Assembly: GCA_030037185.1 (NCBI GenBank)
Contig: JASHRR010001373.1
Coordinates: forward strand, 1-5,748
DNA length: 5,748 bases
Reading direction: 5' to 3'
From: Xanthobacteraceae bacterium
GTDB lineage: Bacteria; Pseudomonadota; Alphaproteobacteria; Rhizobiales; Xanthobacteraceae
Shown: positions 1 to 5,748 of the stretch, in pieces
Layout: every line of letters starts with the position of its first letter
How positions within the stretch are numbered: position 1 is the first letter of the stretch
Notes under the pieces: generated by a model
Database searches by the model: none
What the model was told of the DNA's origin: nothing
What the model saw: the letters and a program-made list of their open reading frames with translations, nothing else
Made by a program: the position numbers and the translations under genes

Positions 1-62
1 AAGACGCCCGACTTCTGAAGAGATCGAAGGCTCAACGTGATCGGAACGCAGGAGGAACTGAA

Positions 63-662
63 ATGCGCTTGATTGCCTTCGCCCTCGCGGCATTTGCCAC
101 CGCCGGCCCCGCGGCCGCACAGACCTGGCAGGAATACAGCTATCCGGCTTATGCCTTCACGATCGCTTTTCCGGCCGATCCGCGGGCGCAAACTACGACC
201 TACCGGCTCGCCGACAGCCGTTCCGTCGAAGCGCATGTCTATTCGGCCCGCCAGAACGACAGCGTGTTCACGGTCACCGTCGCCGAACTTGGCAACACCG
301 GTCTGAATGAAAGCGCCGTCATCGACCATGCAATCAAGACGCTGTCCGAAGGCGGCGAGGTGAAGATCAACATCCCCCACCGCGTATACCAGGTCTACGG
401 CCGCCAGCTCAGCATCACCGGGGCCGACGGCAGCCACTCGACGGTCGCTTTGTTCGATTTCAACGGGCGCCTTTACCAGGTCGAAGGCAAAACGCTTCCC
501 GGCGGAAATCCCCTCGACATGCTTCGCTTTCAGCAATCGCTGGTCTTTACCAGCGGCGGCTCGAACCGCTCCGCCGATGCCATCCGCGCCATCCGCGAAG
601 GTTGCGGCGGCGGCGTCGCCAATCCTGCGGGCCTCGATGATCCGCGCTGCGCCCGGCGATGA
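63..662 (+). CDS. Small exported protein of unknown function
   Basis: A 199-residue protein that I do not recognise as a named family. The first ~20 residues form a clear Sec signal peptide: Arg2, a hydrophobic Ala/Leu/Phe core, then an Ala-rich cleavage region (PAAAQ, residues 16-20), so the mature protein is probably periplasmic. The start is well supported by GGAGGA at 51-56, six bases before the ATG. The mature part begins with an aromatic stretch (WQEYSYPAYAFTIAFPADP, 22-40), followed by alternating polar/hydrophobic segments typical of a small beta-rich domain. This resembles the 'F-x-V-x-FP-x-P' opening of PsbP-like exported proteins, but that is only a pattern resemblance. Two cysteines near the C-terminus (Cys181 and Cys196) in a Gly/Pro-rich tail could form a disulfide. 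The gene stands alone on its strand and converges on the neighbouring operon, so no shared function is implied. A TGA at 16-18 may end an upstream gene. Confidence 0.85.
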   Translation: MRLIAFALAAFATAGPAAAQTWQEYSYPAYAFTIAFPADPRAQTTTYRLADSRSVEAHVYSARQNDSVFTVTVAELGNTGLNESAVIDHAIKTLSEGGEVKINIPHRVYQVYGRQLSITGADGSHSTVALFDFNGRLYQVEGKTLPGGNPLDMLRFQQSLVFTSGGSNRSADAIRAIREGCGGGVANPAGLDDPRCARR

Positions 663-674
663 CCGCTTGTCGCA

Positions 675-689
675 CAGCGGAGTTCGCTG
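675..689. repeat. Short hairpin in the convergent gap
   Basis: CAGCG (675-679) and CGCTG (685-689) are a perfect 5-bp inverted repeat around a 5-base loop, 13 bases after the stop of the + strand gene. The 77-base gap lies between two convergent genes, where terminators are expected. A T-rich run (GTTTTCTTT, 711-719) lies some 20 bases further on, too far for a classic intrinsic terminator, so the role is uncertain. Confidence 0.25.
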
Positions 690-739
690 ACGCTAAAGTC
701 TACAGGTCCGGTTTTCTTTCGTCGCCAACGGCCCATTTG

Positions 740-1897
740 TTACCACAGCAATTGCGACGCTAATCGAGCGCCCTCGGCGAGACTGTTGAACTTTGCCCAG
801 ACAATCTCGGCTTCGATTTCCGGGCGCTGGCCGGGGACAAGCGTCGAAGCGAAGCCGCAGTCCGTCCCGGCGATCACGCGTTCGCGCCCGACCACCTTGG
901 CCAGTCGCACAATGCGCTCGGCGACCAGTTCGGGGTGCTCGACGATGACGGACGCATGGGTGATGCATCCGGGAATCAGCACCTTGTCCTCGGGCAGCTT
1001 GATGTGCTCCCACACGCCCCATTCATGCTCGTGGCGCGGATTCGCCATTTCAAACGAATAGAAGCCGGCTCGAATGGTCACGATGATATCCGCGAGGTGC
1101 TTCATCTCCATGTCGCTGACACGCGGCCCGATGTTGATGCCGTAACAGGTGTGATGGCGCACGCGCTCGGGCGGGATATTGCGCAGCGCATGGTTGAGGA
1201 CATCGACCCGCCGGCGCGCCCACGTGCGTGCCTGCTCGATTTCCTCGTCGGGGTTGAGCATGTAATGCATGGCCAAGCGTGGGTCGTCTATCTGCACCTG
1301 GAAGCCGGCGGCGGCGATCGCCTCGTATTCCTCGCGCATCGCCTCTGCCACGGCGAGAAGATGATCCTCGTCGCTCTTGTAATAGCGGTTCTCCATGAAG
1401 CCGGCGCAACTCGATGGCGAAACCGACGGCATGAAGGCGTTGACCGTCGCTCCCTGCAATGCGCGCTTGAGATTCTGCAGATCGGCGGCGAGCGCCTTAT
1501 GGCCGACATATGTGATCGGCCCCGTGCACGCCCATCGCGGCCTTGCCGAGCCTGAATGGGCACCATCGCGGTAGAAAGCTGGAAACGCGATGTTCTCGCG
1601 CGTGCGCCGCTCACCGGCCGGTGGCGTAATCGGCTCGATGCCCGCCAGGCGATCGGCCGCATAGCCCTGAAAGCTCGTCTTCGACTGCTCGCCGTCGCTG
1701 ACGATGTCGATGCCGAGATCGACCTGCGTCTTCACGGCCGCCGCGACGGACTCCGCGGTCAGGCGCGCCAGCTCGCCGGCATCATAGGGTTGCCGCATCA
1801 TCCGGGCGAACAGCAGTGCCGAGAGCGCATCGGGACGGGGCAGGCTGCCGGTGTGGGTGGTCAGGATTCGGCGGTGACGCTCGTCGAGCCGGGACAT
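740..1897 (-). CDS. MetE C-domain-like zinc methyltransferase family protein (cobalamin-independent methionine synthase II type)
   Basis: About 385 residues, matching only the C-terminal catalytic half of cobalamin-independent methionine synthase (MetE, ~750 residues). Proteins of this size occur as stand-alone family members, including epoxyalkane:coenzyme M transferases. The family uses a zinc ion to activate a thiol for alkyl transfer in a TIM-barrel. Visible features are the N-terminal HTGSLPRP (15-22), DGEQ (68-71), CTGPITY (124-130) and a full zinc set: His249 and Cys251 in HHTCYG, Glu283 in YSFE and Cys347 in GTDCGF. Order and spacing fit the MetE ligands His-X-Cys...Glu...Cys. No frameshift or truncation is seen. 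There are two adjacent ATGs (1900 and 1897); the second is chosen because GGAGG at 1908-1904 is 6 bases from it and only 3 from the first. It is the last gene of the - strand run, 44 bases after the binding-protein gene. It lacks the N-terminal MetE half, so a role in methionine synthesis is not assured; the alkyl donor and thiol acceptor are unknown. Confidence 0.9.
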   Translation of the reverse strand: MSRLDERHRRILTTHTGSLPRPDALSALLFARMMRQPYDAGELARLTAESVAAAVKTQVDLGIDIVSDGEQSKTSFQGYAADRLAGIEPITPPAGERRTRENIAFPAFYRDGAHSGSARPRWACTGPITYVGHKALAADLQNLKRALQGATVNAFMPSVSPSSCAGFMENRYYKSDEDHLLAVAEAMREEYEAIAAAGFQVQIDDPRLAMHYMLNPDEEIEQARTWARRRVDVLNHALRNIPPERVRHHTCYGINIGPRVSDMEMKHLADIIVTIRAGFYSFEMANPRHEHEWGVWEHIKLPEDKVLIPGCITHASVIVEHPELVAERIVRLAKVVGRERVIAGTDCGFASTLVPGQRPEIEAEIVWAKFNSLAEGARLASQLLW

Positions 1898-1903
1898 CAT
1901 GGT

Positions 1904-1908
1904 CCTCC
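1904..1908 (-). promoter_or_regulatory. Ribosome binding site of the MetE-like gene
   Basis: On the - strand this reads GGAGG. It is followed by ACC and two tandem ATG codons. The 6-base spacing to the second ATG (1897) favours that codon as the start, which makes the protein one residue shorter than the longest reading. Confidence 0.6.
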
Positions 1909-1941
1909 GTTGAATGTGAAGGCGGCCTCAAGCAGCTGCCG

Positions 1942-2898
1942 CTAGTTCTGCGGCGTACGCGATTCTTCTACCGTGGCAGCGGCGTCATCACGCGTCCGGT
2001 TGATCACCTCCCTGAGTTGCGCCGGCGTCGACGATACGGCAATCGATCCGGCGGTTTCGATCATGTTCTTGTAATCCGCCGCCGCGACCACCGAAACGAT
2101 GTCGCGATTGAGCCGATCGATGATCGGTTGCGGCGTTCCCTCGGCGGCACAGATGCCGAGCCAGCCGAAGCGCACGTAATCAATCCCCACCTCATTCAGG
2201 GTCGGGATCTGCGGCGCGTTCTCCAGTCGCGCCGGCGCGGTCACAGCCAGGAGCTTAAGCTGGCCGCTTTCATATTGCGGCATGACGGCGAGCGTCGGCG
2301 CGACGTAGAAATCGACACGCCCGGCGACCAGTTCCTGCACGACCTGTGGTCCGCCTCGGAACGGAATCCGGTTCATGGTGATGCCGGCGAGCTTGCCGAG
2401 TTGCCGCGCCAGGATTTCCTGGGCCGAGCCCGCACCAATGACCGCATAGCTGATTTCACCCGGGCGGGCTTTGGCGTATTCGATGAAAGACGCAAAATCC
2501 CGGGCCGGGATAACGGGGGACAACGCCAGGCCGTAGTAATATTTTGCAATCAGGGATACGGGCGCGATCTCGCTCAGCCTGTAGCCTGCGTCCTTGTAGA
2601 CCGCCGTATTAATGGCGTCGAAATGGGTGCAGAGCAGCAGATTGTAGCCGTCTTTAGGCTGGGACAGGACGTCTCTCGTGGCAAGCATGCCGGCCGCCGC
2701 GGGCTTGTTCTCAACCACGACGCGCTGCCCCAGCCTTTCGCCCAGCTTTTCGGCGACGAAGCGCGCCGGAATGTCGGTCGGACCGCCCGCCGAAAAGCCG
2801 ACCACGAGTCGGATCGGTCGGACCGGGTAGTCGGCCGCGCTAGCAGCGCAAGCGGCGGCCGCAAATCCGGTCAAGATCGCCGCGATGATGCGGCCCAT
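1942..2898 (-). CDS. Bug/TctC-family periplasmic solute-binding protein
   Basis: A 318-residue extracytoplasmic receptor of the tripartite tricarboxylate transporter (TctC/Bug) family, which typically binds carboxylates, amides or related small acids in the periplasm. The Sec signal peptide (1-21, Ala-rich, cleavage likely after ASA) precedes the family's hallmark opening YPVRPIRLVVGFSAGG (24-39). Further hallmarks are VVENKP (61-66), PKDGY (81-85), PFRGG (179-183), GRVDFYV (193-199), LLAVT (216-220) and IPTLNEVG (231-238). Length is normal. The frame is open back to an ATG at 2940, but that start would put 14 polar, Cys/Ser-rich residues before the signal peptide and would overlap the upstream gene. 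The ATG at 2898 is therefore preferred; a weak AAGG lies 6 bases before it. It begins 7 bases after the amidohydrolase TAA, so translational coupling is likely. No TctA or TctB membrane subunit is present in the window, as is common for orphan Bug receptors in proteobacteria. The ligand cannot be assigned from sequence. Confidence 0.92.
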   Translation of the reverse strand: MGRIIAAILTGFAAAACAASAADYPVRPIRLVVGFSAGGPTDIPARFVAEKLGERLGQRVVVENKPAAAGMLATRDVLSQPKDGYNLLLCTHFDAINTAVYKDAGYRLSEIAPVSLIAKYYYGLALSPVIPARDFASFIEYAKARPGEISYAVIGAGSAQEILARQLGKLAGITMNRIPFRGGPQVVQELVAGRVDFYVAPTLAVMPQYESGQLKLLAVTAPARLENAPQIPTLNEVGIDYVRFGWLGICAAEGTPQPIIDRLNRDIVSVVAAADYKNMIETAGSIAVSSTPAQLREVINRTRDDAAATVEESRTPQN

Positions 2899-2905
2899 CT
2901 GCGCC

Positions 2906-4386
2906 TTACCCGAGCTTCGGCAACAGCTCGGCGAACACATCGGGGCGATAGCCGACTGCCGTGAACAGGTGATTGCGCGATTCCTCGACCATCGCCTTCA
3001 GGCGCTTCATGTCGAGACCCACCACCTCGCCGCGATACTTGCGCACGCGCCCGCCGATGATGACAGTATCGATATTGCTGCGTTCGGCCGCCTGCACCAC
3101 GGTGCCCACCGCATTGTTCGACGGATAGAGGTTGATGTCGTCGGCGCGAATCATGATGAGATCGGCCTCCTTGCCGGGCGCAAGCGAGCCGACCTTGTCG
3201 TCGAGGCCGGCGCAGTGGGCGCCGCCCATGGTGGCGCAGTAGAGCACGTCGCGCACCATGAGGGGCTTCGGCGGGTTCGGGTCGCCCGAGAACCTTTTGT
3301 TGCGCGCCACGGCGCGCTGCAAATAGAGCGCCACGCGCATCTCCATGAACATGTCGGTGCTGTAGGAGGTTTCATTATCGACGCTAAAGCCCGGCTTGAT
3401 GCCGTGGTTCCACGCCGTCTGCAAAGCGCAGATGCCCTCGCCCAAGGCGTATTGCGCGTCCGAGCGCGGGCATACGTTGATGTTGGCTCCGGCCTCGATG
3501 AAGATTTGCCACGTCCTCCCGGCAACGCACCGCAGTGGTTGAAGGTGTTGTCGGGACCGACGAGCTTGTCCTGTGCCAGCGGATCGAGCTGAGCCGCCGC
3601 CTGCGGGCCCTGGAATTCCGTGGTGATCCGCAGCCCGAGTTTGCGCGCCAACGTCCAGTTGTCGCGGCTCACGCCCGCGAACATGCGCAATGTGACAAGC
3701 TGGTCCGTTGAGGAGAAATATTTCTTCTGCAGCCGCTCGAGGTCCTGCGGCCACTGATGGGCCCAATCGCCGGCAGTCGGCGGGCCGGAGGCATGAACGG
3801 CGCGAACGCCGCTGTCGATCAGCGCCTCGACCGCCGCATCGGAGTGGTCGGCGCTGCGCGAATTATGTGAATTGTCGATCACGCAGGTAATGCCGGCATC
3901 GATGCAGCCGATCGCCGTCAAATAGTTCGCGGCGTAGTGGTCCTGCGGCCGATACGCCTTGGCGAAGGACAGATGCGTCGCGTTGCTGTAGTCGGCGAGC
4001 GTCGGCGAATTAGGATTGATGCGGCGCAGCGGCGCTTCCCAAGAATGGCGGTGGCAATCGACAAAGCCCGGCGCGATGATGGTGTTATTTGCATCGATCA
4101 CTTGGGCGTCGGCCGCATTGAGCGCCGGCGCAACGGCGGCGATCTTCTTGCCTTCGATCAGCACGTCGCCTTGCACAAGGTCGCCGACCTTGGGATCCAT
4201 GCTGATGATGGCGCCGCCCTTGAGCAAGATGCGATGGTTGGAATCGACGGCGGGCTGGCGCTCGAAACGGAGCGGGTTTTCTGCCGCAGCGACATCGGAA
4301 AGCCTGCCGCCAGCGGCCGCGCCGGCCGCCAATGCGGCGCCAGCCTTCAAGGCACCACGTCTGGTGATGGGCATGTCTTCTTTCAT
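2906..4386 (-). pseudogene. Tat-exported amidohydrolase, interrupted by a one-base frameshift
   Basis: A metal-dependent amidohydrolase of the cytosine deaminase/ATZ-TRZ type that would be ~493 residues if intact. The N-terminus carries a twin-arginine signal (TRRGALK, residues 8-14, then an Ala/Gly-rich core to ~35), implying folded export to the periplasm. Next come a small beta-sandwich part (ILLKGGAIISMDP, VLIEGKKIAAVAP), the metal motif CHRHSWE (His112, His114), NHCGALP (His284), then NVCPRSDAQYALGEG and FSVDNE with the likely catalytic Asp (~337). The C-terminus has the typical GSLAPGKEADLIMI and VIIGGRVRKY. The frame is lost near 3514-3521: N-terminal homology runs to NHCGALPG, and the match resumes one frame over at TWQIFIEAGANINV. 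Adding one base would restore a single 494-codon frame. As read, translation would run on to 3151 with an Arg/Ala/Ser-rich, family-unlike tail. The start at 4386 has GAGG (4398-4395) 8 bases upstream; an in-frame ATG at 4374 is less well placed. First gene of the operon. The break could be a real inactivating mutation or a sequencing error beside a GGG run. The substrate is unknown. Confidence 0.88.
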
Positions 4387-4483
4387 GGCGAATTCCTCGT
4401 GCCTGATTTTGTGAATTATCTGTACGACGGCTTGCAGCCTGAGGCCAACCTAGCGCGGATTTCGCAAGATTGCGATCACTTGT

Positions 4484-4583
4484 AGGGTGGGCAGCGCCCT
4501 TGCCGTGGGCAAAGCGCAACACGCCCACCCTGCCAACCTGCGTGAGGCGCGACCGCGGGCTGTAGTATGGCGGTGCCCACCCT
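4484..4583. repeat. Intergenic GGGTGGGC-type repeat with inverted copies
   Basis: AGGGTGGGC (4484-4492) is exactly inverted as GCCCACCCT at 4523-4531, and the same GCCCACCCT recurs at 4575-4583. A further GTGGGC sits at 4505-4510 inside the first loop. The first pair can form a 9-bp stem with a 30-base loop. TGTAG precedes the element at 4481 and recurs at 4561. Similar TAGGGTGGGCAAAGCG...GCCCACCC intergenic elements are, from memory, widespread in Bradyrhizobium-like genomes, so this is probably a dispersed REP-like repeat rather than a gene-specific operator. The + strand reading frame open from 4487 runs through it and should not be taken as SDR coding sequence. Confidence 0.65.
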
Positions 4584-4624
4584 GCGCTGCGAGCTTCGCC
4601 GCCACACTTGCGCTGTCATACGGA

Positions 4625-4629
4625 AAGGA
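4625..4629 (+). promoter_or_regulatory. Ribosome binding site of the SDR gene
   Basis: AAGGA lies 7 bases before the ATG at 4637. It fixes the start there, against the longer in-frame ATG at 4487, whose extra 50 residues are encoded by the intergenic repeat and resemble no SDR N-terminus. Confidence 0.6.
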
Positions 4630-4636
4630 ACACGCC

Positions 4637-5449
4637 ATGGACCTTCAGCTCAACAACAAGACCGCTCTGGTGACCGGCGCAAGCGCAGGCATTGGCAAGG
4701 GGATCGCCCGCCTGCTGGCACGCGAGGGCGTCGACGTAGCGATCTGCTCACGGCGCCCGGAAGCGATCGCGGCGGCGGCCGCCGAAATCGCCAAGGAGAC
4801 CGGCCGCAAGGTTGTCGGCATCCCGGCCGATCTCACCAAAGACGAAGACGCCAGGAACTTCGTCACCAAGGGCCACGAGGTGCTGCGCCGCGTCGATATC
4901 ATGGTCAACAATGCAGGCTCGTCACCGGGCGGCGTGCTGGAGCATCTGTCCGAAGCCGATTGGGCCCAGTCCCTGCAATTGAAATTCATGGGCTATGTGC
5001 GCTGCCTGCGCTACGTGCTGCCTCTCATGGTCCGGCAGGGCGGCGGCCGGGTCGTCAACCTGATCGGCAATGATGGCGTCAAGCCGTCGTACTGGGAGAT
5101 CGCGCCAGGCGCCGCCAATGCGGCGGGACAGAACCTCACCTTGTCGCTTGCCGGCCAGTACGGCCGCCACGGCATCAGCTTCTGCGCCGTCAATCCGGGG
5201 CCGGTGCGCACCGAGCGTTGGGATGGCCTTGTCAGGGCGATGGCCCGCGATATGAAGCTTTCCTACGATGAGGCCAATTCCCTCGCGCCAGCGTCGATTC
5301 CGCTGGGCCGCATCGCCGAAGTCGAGGAAGTGGCGGCGCTGGTGGTGCTGCTGGCATCGCCCCTGATGCACATGGTCAACGGCACCATGATCGAGATCGA
5401 TGGCGGTCAGGAAAAGTCGCTGATGGACCGCCTGCGCGACCGCAAGTGA
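4637..5449 (+). CDS. Short-chain dehydrogenase/reductase (SDR) family protein with non-canonical active site
   Basis: A 270-residue cytoplasmic Rossmann-fold protein of classical SDR length. Nucleotide-binding features are clear: TGASAGIG (13-20), SRR (38-40) after the second strand, which suggests NADP(H) preference, ADL (64-66) and NNAG (91-94). The late motif NPGPVRTE (186-193) and the C-terminal VNGTMIEIDGG (247-257) are also typical. The catalytic region is not. Aligning the segment GAANAAGQNLTLSLAGQYG (158-176) with the usual YxxxK helix puts Pro157 at the Tyr position and Asn161 at the Lys position. Gly144 then sits where Ser is expected, and Lys116 where the Asn of the fourth helix is expected. 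Tyr152 is nearby and could be a displaced catalytic residue. The sequence is otherwise intact, with no stops, so this looks like a divergent subfamily rather than decay. Many SDRs are annotated as 3-oxoacyl-ACP reductase (FabG), but that name is not justified here. The gene is divergent from the amidohydrolase operon, which hints at a shared pathway without proving it. Confidence 0.9.
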   Translation: MDLQLNNKTALVTGASAGIGKGIARLLAREGVDVAICSRRPEAIAAAAAEIAKETGRKVVGIPADLTKDEDARNFVTKGHEVLRRVDIMVNNAGSSPGGVLEHLSEADWAQSLQLKFMGYVRCLRYVLPLMVRQGGGRVVNLIGNDGVKPSYWEIAPGAANAAGQNLTLSLAGQYGRHGISFCAVNPGPVRTERWDGLVRAMARDMKLSYDEANSLAPASIPLGRIAEVEEVAALVVLLASPLMHMVNGTMIEIDGGQEKSLMDRLRDRK

Positions 5450-5479
5450 TTTTCCGAACTGGCCTCATTTCGCCTATCC

Positions 5480-5506
5480 TTGTCGCTGCGTGATCTACCG
5501 CGACAA
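5480..5506. repeat. Inverted repeat downstream of the SDR gene
   Basis: TTGTCGC (5480-5486) and GCGACAA (5500-5506) form a perfect 7-bp inverted repeat with a 13-base loop, 30 bases after the SDR stop. Placement suits a transcription end, but no T-run follows, so a factor-independent terminator is not supported. A protein-binding palindrome is an alternative. Confidence 0.3.
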
Positions 5507-5572
5507 TGCGCACGTTTGCTGTCTCGCCTGAACGGCCAGCGTCGGTGATGGCCGGATGTCCTCGGCTCTTTA

Positions 5573-5716
5573 TCAACCGGTATTCGGGCTCTCTGCTTCG
5601 CTGAAGGCCTCGTATTGGGCTTGTTGAGACGGCGATTGCAGGTCCGCTTTTCCTCGGGGGGTCTTTATCGTCCACCCAGATGAAGCGCCTGGCCTACCCC
5701 CTAACTTGGGGCTCAC
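5573..5716 (-). CDS. Possible small ORF, 47 residues, unknown function
   Basis: On the - strand a frame opens with GTG (5716-5714), preceded at 6 bases by AGGGAG (5728-5723), and ends with TGA (5575-5573). The product would be hydrophilic, with segments such as GWTIKTPRGKADL and QQAQYEAFSEAE and no signal peptide or membrane helix. The frame is also open upstream to the window edge, so this could instead be the 3' end of a longer gene, though the upstream part would be an unlikely run of five arginines. About 60% of its third codon positions are G or C, clearly below the neighbouring genes by eye, which argues either for foreign origin or for chance. I do not recognise it. Confidence 0.22.
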   Translation of the reverse strand: MSPKLGGRPGASSGWTIKTPRGKADLQSPSQQAQYEAFSEAESPNTG

Positions 5717-5747
5717 GCCAAGCTCCCTACGTCGCCGGCGGCTTGGC
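5705..5747. repeat. Overlapping, mutually exclusive inverted repeats at the right edge
   Basis: CTTGG (5705-5709) can pair with CCAAG (5718-5722). The same central segment, as GCCAAGC (5717-5723), is also perfectly inverted by GCTTGGC (5741-5747). The centre can therefore pair left or right but not both. The element overlaps the possible small ORF's start and may continue beyond the window, so its role is unclear. Confidence 0.3.
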
Positions 5748-5748
5748 C

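Larger units (their letters stand above)
4387..4636. other. Divergent intergenic region
   Basis: This 250-base gap separates the - strand operon from the + strand SDR gene, so it should hold both promoters. The half next to the amidohydrolase (about 4387-4480) is more AT-rich than its surroundings. On the - strand it contains GATAAT-like and TTGGCC-like hexamers, but not at a spacing I would call a promoter. The other half is filled by the repeat at 4484-4583. I see no regulator gene, riboswitch or convincing operator. Confidence 0.5.

Noticed and set aside
935..1555. + strand open frame (206 codons) opposite the MetE-like gene
   Set aside because: The opposite strand encodes an intact protein with all zinc ligands; this frame has low-complexity composition and no ribosome binding site.
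1816..2964. Long + strand open frame (382 codons) opposite the binding-protein gene
   Set aside because: It is antisense to a clear Bug/TctC gene with a signal peptide and family motifs. Its product is Arg/Asp/Gly-rich with no recognisable domain, the usual mirror frame in high-GC DNA.
3151..3513. Out-of-frame tail of the amidohydrolase N-terminal frame as a real domain
   Set aside because: The tail is Arg/Ala/Ser-rich and unlike the family, while the correct C-terminal homology lies in the other frame over the same bases.
2885..3592. + strand open frame (235 codons) opposite the amidohydrolase C-terminal half
   Set aside because: His/Ala/Val/Arg-rich antisense product crossing the binding-protein/amidohydrolase junction, with conserved amidohydrolase motifs on the other strand.
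4387..4480. Sigma-70-like promoter for the amidohydrolase operon
   Set aside because: Hexamers resembling -35 and -10 boxes are present on the - strand, but spacing between the best pair is about 22 bases, too long to call.
4487..4636. N-terminal 50-residue extension of the SDR
   Set aside because: It is encoded by the intergenic repeat, has no ribosome binding site of its own, and the normal SDR N-terminus begins at 4637 with a good site.
5376..5675. - strand open frame (99 codons) overlapping the SDR end
   Set aside because: It overlaps the SDR coding end, has no ribosome binding site I can see and no family resemblance.
5680..5748. Possible + strand gene start (MKRLAYPLTWGS...) running off the right edge
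   Set aside because: Only 23 codons are visible, there is no Shine-Dalgarno sequence before the ATG, and the product is not recognisable.

Overview
The window is high-GC chromosomal DNA. Its codon use and gene families suggest an alphaproteobacterium of the Bradyrhizobium/Rhodopseudomonas type: an orphan Bug/TctC-type binding protein, a Tat-exported amidohydrolase and a TAGGGTGGGC/GCCCACCCT intergenic repeat. This assignment is inference from style, not from a search.

Layout from left to right. A small exported protein of unknown function lies on the + strand (63-662). It converges on a three-gene run on the - strand that is transcribed from about 4386 down to 740. In transcription order the run holds a Tat-signal amidohydrolase broken by a one-base frameshift (4386-2906), a periplasmic Bug/TctC solute-binding protein (2898-1942) and a short cobalamin-independent methionine-synthase-like (MetE C-domain) zinc protein (1897-740). 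The gaps of 7 and about 44 bases point to one operon. A 250-base divergent intergenic region carries a repeat with inverted copies. It separates the operon from a + strand short-chain dehydrogenase/reductase (SDR, 4637-5449). The last 299 bases hold no convincing gene, only a possible 47-residue ORF on the - strand and some inverted repeats.

Taken together, the operon looks like a small accessory uptake and catabolism cluster. A periplasmic receptor would capture an organic acid or amide-like solute, an exported amidohydrolase would hydrolyse something outside the cytoplasm, and a MetE-like transferase plus an SDR would act in the cytoplasm. The substrate cannot be read from the sequence. The two most notable points are the frameshift in the amidohydrolase and the SDR, which keeps its nucleotide-binding motifs but seems to lack the usual Asn-Ser-Tyr-Lys catalytic residues. 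I see no CRISPR array, phage, transposase, tRNA or rRNA, and no clear evidence of a wholly new kind of system.
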